This document shows, piece by piece, positions 34,232 to 43,218 of a DNA stretch of 64,000 nucleotides. Both the position numbers and the translations under genes were made by a program. Under the pieces are notes generated by a model, which was given only the letters and a program-made list of their open reading frames with translations, had not been told where the DNA came from and did not search any database. Numbering within the stretch: the first letter of the stretch is position 1; the number at the start of each line of letters is the position of its first letter. The stretch comes from Marinigracilibium pacificum (GTDB lineage: Bacteria; Bacteroidota; Bacteroidia; Cytophagales; Cyclobacteriaceae): contig NZ_JABBNU010000002.1 of the NCBI RefSeq assembly GCF_012926615.1, positions 310,001 through 374,000 of the forward strand. Direction: 5' to 3'.

Positions 34232-35503
34232 ATGAAATCTACAAGAAGAAATTTTTTTAAAAAGGCTGCATTGACCGGATTGGCCGGGTCGGTATCGCTG
34301 AGTACGTTTGGTGCTGTTGGAAATAAATGGGCCAACTCTTCAAATGTAAACGAAAAATATAAAAAGCTCGATGAAATTTTAACACAGCCAGTATTAAAAA
34401 AAGACCTGTTTAAAAGTCCCCTAATCATAAAAAATGTCGAGTTAAGTGAGTATCAGGGCAATTATATTTGTCAGGTTACTACAGAAGATGGGCATAAGGG
34501 TATATCCGTAAGTAACAACTTAAGGATGCATTACTTATACCCCATTTTTGTCAAACAGGTTGCTCCATATTTTATAGGGAAAGATGCCAGAGAGCTTGAT
34601 GCATTAATCGAAGGTGTTTATACATTCAAGAGCAATTACAAAATGCAAAGCTATGCTCTTTGGGTGCCAGTGGCTACGCTGGAGTTTGCCATTCTGGATT
34701 TGCTGGGAAAAATTGCAGGATTACCAATGGGTCAGCTTGTGGGTGATGTTTACAATAAGGAAGTAGGAGTTTATCAGGCAAATAATTACCGTGGTAAGTC
34801 TGCAGAAGAATCGATAGAACTTCTTGCTGAAAAATTAGCAGAGACAAAATCCAAGGCGCTGAAATTTAAAATTGGCGGACGAATGAATAATCCGGATACT
34901 CCTCCGGGAAGAAGTGAAAAATTAATTCCATTAGTTAGAAAACGGTTCGGTGATGATATCGCAGTATATGTTGACGCCAACAGTTCTTACAATGTAGAAG
35001 AAGCCATTAAAATTGGGCGATTGATTGAAGAAAATAACTTTAATTTTTTCGAAGAGCCAATTCCTTTTGATTGGTATGAAGAAATCAAAGTAGTAAAAGA
35101 CGCTCTAAAAGTACCCATCGCAGGCGGCGAACAAGAAGGGAGTATGCATAACTTTCGTTGGTTGCTTGCCAATGATGCTCTGGACATTGTACAGCAGGAT
35201 ATTTTCTATTTCGGCGGGATGATCAGGGCCATGAAAGTGGCAAAAATGGCACATGCATTAGGAAAAACATGTGTGCCTCATATTTCTGGTTCAGGCCTTG
35301 GCTATTTATACATGTTGCATTTCGTTTCGGTAATTCCGAATGCAGGACCTCACCATGAATTTAAAGGTTTCAATGAGGAAATACCTTTTGAATGTGATTC
35401 GTGTGACATGAAAATTGTTGATGGAAAAATCAAAGTACCTACCGGGCCAGGCTCGTCGATTGAAATTGATCCTGATTTTATTAATAAACATGTGAAGATA
35501 TGA
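34232..35503 (+). CDS. Tat-exported enolase-superfamily (mandelate racemase/muconate lactonizing-type) enzyme
   Basis: 423 residues from the ATG at 34232, which begins a Tat signal (MKSTRRNFFKKAALTG); an upstream alternative at 34175 lies inside the CE15 gene. Barrel residues are complete: KFK (211-213), metal ligands Asp248 (VDANSS), Glu274 (FFEEP) and Glu300 (GGEQ), and His350 (PHIS). Members dehydrate or racemise sugar acids or cyclise muconates, normally in the cytoplasm. Export through Tat is unusual and suggests a folded metalloenzyme acting on an acid sugar in the periplasm. Which acid is not decidable here. Confidence 0.85.
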   Translation: MKSTRRNFFKKAALTGLAGSVSLSTFGAVGNKWANSSNVNEKYKKLDEILTQPVLKKDLFKSPLIIKNVELSEYQGNYICQVTTEDGHKGISVSNNLRMHYLYPIFVKQVAPYFIGKDARELDALIEGVYTFKSNYKMQSYALWVPVATLEFAILDLLGKIAGLPMGQLVGDVYNKEVGVYQANNYRGKSAEESIELLAEKLAETKSKALKFKIGGRMNNPDTPPGRSEKLIPLVRKRFGDDIAVYVDANSSYNVEEAIKIGRLIEENNFNFFEEPIPFDWYEEIKVVKDALKVPIAGGEQEGSMHNFRWLLANDALDIVQQDIFYFGGMIRAMKVAKMAHALGKTCVPHISGSGLGYLYMLHFVSVIPNAGPHHEFKGFNEEIPFECDSCDMKIVDGKIKVPTGPGSSIEIDPDFINKHVKI

Positions 35504-36612
35504 GAATGAGAAGAATTATTTATGCCTTGCTAGTTTTGTGTTTATGTGAGACTGCAGAAGCTCAAAATTATTTAAACTACCAATTACGGTTGGAACCGGT
35601 CTGGTCACGTGTAGCAGATGCTTTGGGAGAACCGGGTTCGGTGGAAAGTGTTGAGTTTTCAAATAATGGTAAATATATAGTTAGTGGCACCAAGTATGAC
35701 AATTCGGTTATAATGTGGCGTACCTCTGACGGAGCCGAATTGTGGAGAAACTATACTGAGCAGGAGGTTGAACGTGTGGGGTGGTCTTCAAATGACCAAT
35801 ATGTTGCTGCAGTAAGCGAGGATTATTTAATTACAATTTACGATAGCAAATCAGGAGATGTAACGAAAACCTACAAGTTAAATAAAGCAGCCGACGGACT
35901 AACCTGGTCAAATAATGGGTTAATTATGGCTGTCGGTGAAGAGCGAACTGAGAAAAGTGATGGTACAACCGAAGGATGGATCAGAATATATGACCTGGAA
36001 AATGATGATGAACCCGAGTCAATTAATTTTGGCAATACGGTAAATGAATTATTTTTTACGAATGATGATAAATACCTTCTTGCTGTTGGTCACGGAGCAG
36101 TAAAAGTTTACAATACTTCAAACTGGAAGCTAGAGCAAACCCTGAATCCGGATTATTATGTGACATTCACGAGTGGAATCTTTTCACCAGATGCAAAATA
36201 CGTAGTCGCCGTTGGCCAGGGAGGCACATCGAGAGGAACAGTTTTTTTATGGGAATGGAAAACCGGTGAATTAGTTAAAACCTTTAACCATACCGGTAAA
36301 AAAATTGAATCAGTTACCTGGCATCCAAACGGTCAGTACATAGCTCATGCCGGTCATGATCCTTACATCTATGTTTATCGCCTAAATGATATTTTAAATA
36401 ATGGAAATGACGCTATTCCGGTAGCCCATCGTGTATGGGCGAGTGATCATGCGGAGTATATTGACTTTAATAAAGATGGCAGCTTCTTATGTAGTGCACA
36501 TCAAAATGGCCTGATAAAGCTTTGGGTATGGATGGGTGAAGATTCTTCGGTTAATTCCAGACGACATGATTGGGTAAGAGAAAATCAAAAGGACAATGAA
36601 AATGGAAACTAA
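35500..36612 (+). CDS. Exported WD40-repeat beta-propeller protein
   Basis: 370 residues with signal peptide (MRMRRIIYALLVLCLCETAEAQ). About seven WD40-like units are seen (for example VEFSNNGKYIVSGTKYDNSVIMW, WSSNDQYVAAVSEDYLITIY, WHPNGQYIAHAGHDPYIYVY). No catalytic residues are apparent, so a binding role is likely. Its start overlaps the stop of the enolase-superfamily gene by 4 bases (ATGA), which couples the two. Confidence 0.85.
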   Translation: MRMRRIIYALLVLCLCETAEAQNYLNYQLRLEPVWSRVADALGEPGSVESVEFSNNGKYIVSGTKYDNSVIMWRTSDGAELWRNYTEQEVERVGWSSNDQYVAAVSEDYLITIYDSKSGDVTKTYKLNKAADGLTWSNNGLIMAVGEERTEKSDGTTEGWIRIYDLENDDEPESINFGNTVNELFFTNDDKYLLAVGHGAVKVYNTSNWKLEQTLNPDYYVTFTSGIFSPDAKYVVAVGQGGTSRGTVFLWEWKTGELVKTFNHTGKKIESVTWHPNGQYIAHAGHDPYIYVYRLNDILNNGNDAIPVAHRVWASDHAEYIDFNKDGSFLCSAHQNGLIKLWVWMGEDSSVNSRRHDWVRENQKDNENGN

Positions 36613-36670
36613 TTGTCATCATACTATAGAATCCATTGAAAGCGTCGGTAGTAAGAAAGAGAAAGGCTTT

Positions 36671-38065
36671 ATGACAATTCTTTTTAAGTCAACCTTTATT
36701 TACCTTTTATTACTATTATCCACAGGACTGGTATCTTTTGCCCAAACGGAAAAGCCGAATATAATTATTATAATGGCTGATGATTTAGGCTATGGAGATG
36801 TAGGGTTCAATGGAAACGATATTGTAAAAACTCCTGAGCTGGATCAAATGGCTGCTGAATCATTAGTGATGGACCGATTTTATGCAGCAGCACCTATTTG
36901 TTCTCCAACCAGAGCCAGTGTACTAACTGGTCGTAATGCTTTCAGACAAGGAATTTTTGCTCCTCACACTGCCGGAATGAGAGTAGGTGAGACTACACTG
37001 GCAGAAGTATTAAAAGAAGAGGGCTATAAAACCGGGATTTTTGGTAAATGGCATCTTGGCTGGATAATGCCTGATGCCGAACTTGATACCAGAGGGTTTT
37101 ATTCTCCACCATGGCACCATGGATTTGAAGAGAGTTTTGTGACAAAATCGGCAATGCCTACCTGGAACCCTTCTGTAACTCCATGGGATATCTGGAACAA
37201 TAAAGAGGGCGAAATGTGGACCACTTCGGTATATCTCGAAAACAAGGTCCTTGTAAAAGATAATCTCGCAGGTGATGACAGCCGGGTAATCATGGACAGA
37301 GTAATTCCTTTTATTGAACGTTCAGTTGACCAAAATAAACCTTTTTTCTCCTGTATTTGGTTGCATACGCCTCACGAACCAGTAGTTGCTGGTCCGGAAT
37401 ATAAAGCAATGTATGAGGGCATGTCAGAAGATGCCAAAAACTATTACGGTACAATAACTGCTATGGACGAGCAAATTGGCCGGTTGAGAAGAAAGCTTAA
37501 AGAATTGAATATCGACAGAAAAACAATAGTTTGGTTTTTCAGTGATAATGGCCCAAATAAGGAGTTTGTCGAAAAAGGAGTCGCTTCTGCAGGTAAATTC
37601 CGCGGTACAAAGCATACTATTTATGAAGGTGGCCTAAGAGTGCCTTCATTGATTGAATGGCCAGGGAAAATTCAACCAAACAGGACTGATGCTATGTCTG
37701 TCACCAGTGACATAATGCCGACCTTATTGGAGTTAATTAATAGTGGTTATACTTCCGAAGTTCCGCTGGATGGGATCAGTTTAAGGCCACTTGTTTTGAA
37801 TGAAAACTCATTACAGGATAGGTATATCGCTTTCGGATACATGAGAAGATGGGATAACACCAATCAGCTGGCAATCATGAATGATAATTATAAACTGGTA
37901 ATCGACGGTGATAAGAAGGAATTATATGATCTGAAGAATGATCCTGAGGAGACTAAAAATCTAAAGGATACAAAACCAGATATTTATGACATGTTACTCC
38001 AGGAGCTTACCAGGTGGCAAGATTCTGCAAGAATGAGTCGAGAGGGATCAGATTATAAATATTAA
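36671..38065 (+). CDS. Formylglycine-dependent sulfatase (S1 family)
   Basis: 464 residues from the ATG at 36671, picked because it opens a signal peptide (MTILFKSTFIYLLLLLSTGLVSFAQ) right behind an A/G-rich stretch; upstream starts at 36596 or 36602 lie inside the WD40 gene. The N-terminal IIIMADDLGYGD gives the metal Asp pair, and CSPTR (Cys77) is the sulfatase motif, converted to formylglycine by a maturase not in the window. SDNGPN and GKFRGTKHTIYEGG are the later active-site blocks. It removes sulfate from a sugar in the periplasm. Confidence 0.95.
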   Translation: MTILFKSTFIYLLLLLSTGLVSFAQTEKPNIIIIMADDLGYGDVGFNGNDIVKTPELDQMAAESLVMDRFYAAAPICSPTRASVLTGRNAFRQGIFAPHTAGMRVGETTLAEVLKEEGYKTGIFGKWHLGWIMPDAELDTRGFYSPPWHHGFEESFVTKSAMPTWNPSVTPWDIWNNKEGEMWTTSVYLENKVLVKDNLAGDDSRVIMDRVIPFIERSVDQNKPFFSCIWLHTPHEPVVAGPEYKAMYEGMSEDAKNYYGTITAMDEQIGRLRRKLKELNIDRKTIVWFFSDNGPNKEFVEKGVASAGKFRGTKHTIYEGGLRVPSLIEWPGKIQPNRTDAMSVTSDIMPTLLELINSGYTSEVPLDGISLRPLVLNENSLQDRYIAFGYMRRWDNTNQLAIMNDNYKLVIDGDKKELYDLKNDPEETKNLKDTKPDIYDMLLQELTRWQDSARMSREGSDYKY

Positions 38066-38075
38066 GAAACGACCA

Positions 38076-39767
38076 ATGACATTAAATGAGGTTTTCATAC
38101 TTGCCATTTTGCCAATCGTATTGGCCGGACTTCTTCTGGTAGTGTTTAGGTTGCCGGCAAAGGTCGTTATGCCATTTGCTTTATTCGCAACCATTATAAT
38201 TGCCTATACAGGATGGGGTATATCGTTAATCGATATTGCAGCCTCCTTTCTACAGGGCTTAGTTATCACCGCTGATATTCTTTACATAATTTTTGGAGCC
38301 ATTCTCTTATTAAATGTTATAAAATATTCCGGAGGTATCAGTATAATTCGACAGAGTTTCATTGAAATAAGTCCGGATAGAAGGGTGCAGGTTGTGATGA
38401 TTGCCTGGCTTTTTGGATCTTTTATTGAGGGTGCTGCGGGTTTCGGAGCTCCGGCTGCAGTTGTCGCTCCACTATTGGTAGCGCTGGGTTTTCCGGCAAT
38501 GGCAGCGGTTATGCTGGGATTAATGGTACAAAGTACTGCGGTTACTTTTGGTAGTGTAGGAACACCTATGCTGATTGGGGTAACACAAGGGATCCAAAAT
38601 CCTTTACTTGAAGAGCAATTGGCTGCTTCAGGAATAACTTTCGCAGATTATTTGCAATTAATTACCAATCATGTTGTCGTTTTTCATGCCATTGCTGGTG
38701 TTCTGATGCCTACATTCATGGTCGTTATGATGACCCGCTTTTTTGGGAAAAATAAATCATGGAAAGAAGGGCTCGATATTTTTCCATTTGCTCTGTTAGG
38801 TGGATTGGTATTTATCATTCCTTATGTTTTGACCGGTTGGTTTCTTGGACCGGAATTCCCTTCGTTAATTGGTTCTTTCATTGGGATTTTTGTAATGATT
38901 CCATTAGCCAGAAAGGGAATTTTGATACCAAAAAAAGTATGGGACTTCCCTGATCAGAATAGCTGGCCAAAAAACTGGTTTGGTAAGATTAAAGTAGAAG
39001 AAAATTTAAGTACTGGAAATTCCGGATCACATAGATTCTTAAAAGTTTGGAGTCCATACATTTTACTGGCTGCACTCCTGGTGATCAGCAGACTTCCTCA
39101 ATTACCAATAAAGGAATTTTTGACTGGAGCAAGTATTAATTTTAATGATATTCTTGGTACAGGGCTTTCGGCTTCCTCATCACCGCTTTACTTACCCGGA
39201 ACTGTGTTTTTATTAGTTAGCATATTTTCAATTTTCCTCTTTAAAGTAAAGATCAATACAGCGATGAGTGCGCTGAAAGATAGCGGTAGAATGCTTTTAG
39301 GCGCTGCATTGGTTTTAGTTTTTACTATACCGATGGTCAGGATCTATATCAATTCAGGTAACAACCCACTCGAAATGGTTTCAATGCCTATAGCCATGGC
39401 TGAATGGATGGCAATTAATGTTGGAAATGCTTACCCGTTAATTGCTCCGGATATTGGTGCATTGGGGGCATTCATTGCGGGTAGTAATACAGTAAGTAAT
39501 TTAATGTTTAGTCTGTTTCAGTTTGGCGTTGCAGAACAACTCCAAATGTCGACGATAATCATTGTTTCACTTCAGGCAGTAGGTGCTGCTGCCGGAAATA
39601 TGATCGCTATCCATAATGTTGTCGCAGCGTGTGCTACAGTCGGTTTGCTGGGTAGCGAAGGGTTGGTGTTACGGAAGACTATTATTCCTACGGTCTATTA
39701 TCTGTTTGTAGTAGGACTACTTGGCCTTTTGGCAATCCATGGATTTGACCTTGTTGATAATTTCTAA
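38076..39767 (+). CDS. L-lactate/glycolate permease-type transporter (LctP family)
   Basis: 563 residues with about 13 hydrophobic segments and the LctP hallmarks (FGSFIEGAAGFGAPAAVVAPLLVALGF in part, TFGSVGTPMLIG, GALGAFIAGSNTVSNLMF). LctP members carry L-lactate, D-lactate or glycolate with protons into the cell. The next gene is malate synthase, which uses glyoxylate, so glycolate is a reasonable substrate, but this is inference. It lies 10 bases after the sulfatase stop. Confidence 0.92.
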   Translation: MTLNEVFILAILPIVLAGLLLVVFRLPAKVVMPFALFATIIIAYTGWGISLIDIAASFLQGLVITADILYIIFGAILLLNVIKYSGGISIIRQSFIEISPDRRVQVVMIAWLFGSFIEGAAGFGAPAAVVAPLLVALGFPAMAAVMLGLMVQSTAVTFGSVGTPMLIGVTQGIQNPLLEEQLAASGITFADYLQLITNHVVVFHAIAGVLMPTFMVVMMTRFFGKNKSWKEGLDIFPFALLGGLVFIIPYVLTGWFLGPEFPSLIGSFIGIFVMIPLARKGILIPKKVWDFPDQNSWPKNWFGKIKVEENLSTGNSGSHRFLKVWSPYILLAALLVISRLPQLPIKEFLTGASINFNDILGTGLSASSSPLYLPGTVFLLVSIFSIFLFKVKINTAMSALKDSGRMLLGAALVLVFTIPMVRIYINSGNNPLEMVSMPIAMAEWMAINVGNAYPLIAPDIGALGAFIAGSNTVSNLMFSLFQFGVAEQLQMSTIIIVSLQAVGAAAGNMIAIHNVVAACATVGLLGSEGLVLRKTIIPTVYYLFVVGLLGLLAIHGFDLVDNF

Positions 39768-39799
39768 TATAAATTTTGAACCTTGAAAAAAAATCAGAT

Positions 39800-41404
39800 A
39801 TGAAAGCAGAGAATGTTGCAGATATTGAAATTACAGGGAAAATTAAACCTGAATACGATAAAATATTAACACCGGAGGCTGTTGAGTTTATAGCCATATT
39901 ACATGCAAAGTTTAATGGGACAAGGAAGAAATTATTAGCTGAACGCGAAATAATACAACGCGCCATTAATGCCGGGAATTTCCCTTCATTTAGAGATGAA
40001 ACAAAAGATATCCGGGAAGGAGACTGGCAAATATCAGGAGTGCCGGATGATCTTCAGGATAGAAGAACCGAGATAACCGGACCAACTAATCGTAAAATGG
40101 TTATCAATGCACTGAATAGTGGTGCAAAGGTGTTTATGGCAGATTTTGAAGACGCTAATTCACCTTCTTGGGAAAACACACTTGACGGTCAGGTTAATCT
40201 GTATGATGCCAACAGAAATCAAATTGATTTTACAGCAGAAAATGGCAAAAGTTATAAACTGAATGAATCTCACGCCACACTTAAAGTACGTGCACGGGGC
40301 TGGCACCTGGATGAAAAACACGTATTAATTCATGGTGAGCCGGTTTCAGCATCAATATTCGATTTTGGATTGTATTTTTTCCACAATGCCAAATACCTTC
40401 TGGAAAATGGTTCAGGGCCATATTTTTACCTGCCAAAGCTTGAAAATCACAGAGAGGCACGATTGTGGAACGATGTATTTATCGAAGCTCAAGATCTGTT
40501 GGGTATTCCTCAGGGAAGCATTAAAGTAACAGTACTCATCGAAACAATCACTGCTGCTTTTGAGATGGAAGAAATTATCTATGAATTAAGGAATCACCTT
40601 GTTGCATTAAATGCCGGTCGTTGGGATTATATTTTTAGCGTCATTAAAAAGTTTAGAAACTTTAAAAGTTTTGTGTTACCTGACAGAAGCCAGGTAACGA
40701 TGGGTGTTCCTTTTATGAAAGCCTATGCTATGCAGGTAGTAAAAGCCTGTCACAAACGAGGTGCTCATGCCATTGGAGGTATGTCTGCGTTTATCCCTTC
40801 AAAATCAGAAGAGGCTAATAAAAAAGCATTCGAAAAAGTTAAAGCAGATAAAAGTACTGAAGCATCGCAAGGCTATGACGGCACTTGGGTTGCACACCCT
40901 TTCCTGGTACCGGTAGCAATAGAAGAGTTTAATAAAGCACTGGGTGATAAACCACATCAAAAGCATGTTCTCCATGAAGATTATGAATTGTCGGGCGAAG
41001 AGCTAATTGATGTGAAAATTCCGGGAGGAACCATTACTGAGGCTGGAGTCAGAACGAATATAAATGTGGGTATTTTATACATAGAATCATGGCTTCATGG
41101 TGTAGGTGCTGCGGCTTTGTATGATTTGATGGAAGATGCCGCTACGGCTGAGATTAGTCGGGCCCAGGTATGGCAATGGTTGCATGTTGACTCGGCAAAA
41201 CTTGATGACGGAAGACATTTGGATATGAATCTATACAAAAAATTACTCAGTGAAGAAGTAGAAAAGTGTAAAGAGTTATTGGGTGAAGAAAGGCTTTCAA
41301 CCGGCAATCTTGACAAGGCAGTTGAACTGTTCGACGAACTGGTCACTAACTCTAATTTCAAAGAATTTTTAACTCTTGATGCATATAAAATTTTAAAAGG
41401 ATAA
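39800..41404 (+). CDS. aceB: Malate synthase (type A)
   Basis: 534 residues from the ATG at 39800 (a TTG at 39776 would add 8 residues). It condenses glyoxylate with acetyl-CoA to malate. The type A features are clear: VFMADFEDANSPSWENTLDGQVNL, the HVLIHGEPVSASIFDFGLY region, SIKVTVLIETITAAFEMEEI and the 'GRWDYIFS' block, which hold the catalytic Asp/Arg and magnesium ligands. No isocitrate lyase or glycolate oxidase is in the window, so the source of glyoxylate is open. Position between a permease and a GH2 enzyme, all in one direction, argues that it belongs to the glycan locus. Confidence 0.96.
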   Translation: MKAENVADIEITGKIKPEYDKILTPEAVEFIAILHAKFNGTRKKLLAEREIIQRAINAGNFPSFRDETKDIREGDWQISGVPDDLQDRRTEITGPTNRKMVINALNSGAKVFMADFEDANSPSWENTLDGQVNLYDANRNQIDFTAENGKSYKLNESHATLKVRARGWHLDEKHVLIHGEPVSASIFDFGLYFFHNAKYLLENGSGPYFYLPKLENHREARLWNDVFIEAQDLLGIPQGSIKVTVLIETITAAFEMEEIIYELRNHLVALNAGRWDYIFSVIKKFRNFKSFVLPDRSQVTMGVPFMKAYAMQVVKACHKRGAHAIGGMSAFIPSKSEEANKKAFEKVKADKSTEASQGYDGTWVAHPFLVPVAIEEFNKALGDKPHQKHVLHEDYELSGEELIDVKIPGGTITEAGVRTNINVGILYIESWLHGVGAAALYDLMEDAATAEISRAQVWQWLHVDSAKLDDGRHLDMNLYKKLLSEEVEKCKELLGEERLSTGNLDKAVELFDELVTNSNFKEFLTLDAYKILKG

Positions 41405-41409
41405 AACGA

Positions 41410-43209
41410 ATGAAATCATTGTTTATTAGATGCATATTATCACTATTTTTTTTAATACCTGCTTACAGTGTATTAGCCCAGGGATCATTAATTCAAAATG
41501 TTGAAGGACGAACCTCCATGTCACTGGATGGTCGCTGGCAGATTATAATTGATCCATTGGAAAATGGTTATTACAATCATCGATACAAACCTAAAGAAAA
41601 TGGGTTTTTTATGAATGCAAAAATGCAAAGCCCAACAGATTTGATTGAATACAATTTTGATGAGGGCTATGAATTGCAGGTGCCGGGTGATTGGAATACC
41701 CAAATGAAGGAACTGTATTATTATGAAAGTACGGTATGGTATAAACGATCATTTGACTATGATGTAAATCAGGGGAAAAGAGTCTTTGTTCATTTTGGGG
41801 CAATTAATTATGATGCCAAGGTTTATCTCAACGGAGAACATGTTGGAGATCATATTGGGGGATATACATCTTTCAATTTTGAGGTAACTGACCTTCTTAA
41901 ATCCGAAGATAATTTCTTGGTTGTTAAGGTAAATAACACAAGAAAAAGAGAGGCAATTCCAACGGTAAATACCGATTGGTGGAACTATGGTGGTATTACC
42001 AGAAGTGTTTCATTGATCGAAACTCCTTCAAATTTCATCAAAGATTACTTTATTCAATTAAAGAAAGGGAGTAAAAATGAAATAAGTGGCTGGGTTCAGC
42101 TTGACAAAGGGACATCGAAAGAAATAGTTATCGAAATACCTGAGTTAAAATTGAACAAAACATTTCAGACTGATGCCAATGGAAGAGCGGAAATCTCGTT
42201 CAAAGCAAAAATTGATCTCTGGTCTCCTCAAAACCCGAAACTTTATGAAGTGAAACTATCTTCAGGAGATGATAATCTTGTCGATCATATCGGTTTCCGT
42301 ACAATTACTACGGAGGGACATAAAATTTTATTAAATGGTGAACCAATTTTCCTTTCGGGTATAAGCATCCATGAGGAAGCACCGTTTGGAGCAGGTCGGG
42401 TTACTTCTGAGGCCGAATGTCAGGTTCTTATCGATTGGGCGAAGGAACTGGGATGCAACTTCGTTCGACTGGCTCACTACCCTCACAGTGAACAAATGGT
42501 GAAAGTAGCTGAAAAGAACGGGCTTCTTGTCTGGTCTGAAATACCGGTCTACTGGACAGTTTTATTTGATAATCCGGACACCTATGCAAATGCGGAAAAT
42601 CAACTGACAGAAATGATCTCCAGAGATAAAAACCGGACAAATATAATCTTATGGTCAGTGGCAAATGAAACTCCGGTAAGTGAATCGAGGGTGAAATTTC
42701 TTTCCAACCTGGTTAAAAAGGTCAAGTCAATTGATAATACCAGGCTGACCACAGCAGCGCTTGATACGCAATCTTCACAAGATGGATACAATATGATCGA
42801 TGATCCGCTGGGAGAATACATCGATGTCATTGGCATTAACCAATATTGTGGATGGTATTTTGGAAATAATGAAGATTGTGCTAATTCAAAATGGAAGATC
42901 GGATTTGATAAGCCATTGATAATTAGTGAGTTCGGAGGAGGTGCACTACAGGGATATCACGGAAGTGAAAATGAACGGTGGACTGAAGAATACCAGGATG
43001 CGCTGTATAAATACAACCTGAAAATGCTGGATAATATTGAGTTTCTGGCTGGTATGACACCCTGGATACTTAATGACTTCTTATCACCACGAAGAAATTT
43101 AAATAAGATTCAGAATGATTTTAATCGTAAAGGACTGATTTCCGAAGATGGCATCAAGAAAAAAGCCTTCTTCAGATTACAGGAATATTATAAAAACAAA
43201 ACTTTATAA
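41410..43209 (+). CDS. GH2 family beta-glycosidase, beta-glucuronidase-like
   Basis: 599 residues with signal peptide (ending VLAQ near 24). Domain order is a galactose-binding-like jelly roll (about 35-205), an immunoglobulin-like domain (about 210-300), and a TIM barrel from about 305. Catalytic acid/base is Glu420 (WSVANETP) and nucleophile Glu507 (ISEFGGGA). The length and the HYPHSEQMVKVAEKNGLLVWSEIP barrel segment fit the beta-glucuronidase side of GH2, but other activities are common in this family. Lies 5 bases after malate synthase. Confidence 0.92.
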   Translation: MKSLFIRCILSLFFLIPAYSVLAQGSLIQNVEGRTSMSLDGRWQIIIDPLENGYYNHRYKPKENGFFMNAKMQSPTDLIEYNFDEGYELQVPGDWNTQMKELYYYESTVWYKRSFDYDVNQGKRVFVHFGAINYDAKVYLNGEHVGDHIGGYTSFNFEVTDLLKSEDNFLVVKVNNTRKREAIPTVNTDWWNYGGITRSVSLIETPSNFIKDYFIQLKKGSKNEISGWVQLDKGTSKEIVIEIPELKLNKTFQTDANGRAEISFKAKIDLWSPQNPKLYEVKLSSGDDNLVDHIGFRTITTEGHKILLNGEPIFLSGISIHEEAPFGAGRVTSEAECQVLIDWAKELGCNFVRLAHYPHSEQMVKVAEKNGLLVWSEIPVYWTVLFDNPDTYANAENQLTEMISRDKNRTNIILWSVANETPVSESRVKFLSNLVKKVKSIDNTRLTTAALDTQSSQDGYNMIDDPLGEYIDVIGINQYCGWYFGNNEDCANSKWKIGFDKPLIISEFGGGALQGYHGSENERWTEEYQDALYKYNLKMLDNIEFLAGMTPWILNDFLSPRRNLNKIQNDFNRKGLISEDGIKKKAFFRLQEYYKNKTL

Positions 43210-43218
43210 GCTGACAGA

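Noticed and set aside
34048-34428. Open frames on the opposite strand of the CE15, sulfatase and GH genes
   Set aside because: They overlap strong genes on the plus strand, have no family match and no start-site signals, so they are shadows.
36596-36670. Upstream start for the first sulfatase
   Set aside because: It lies inside the WD40 gene and adds 25 non-signal residues before a clean signal peptide at 36671.
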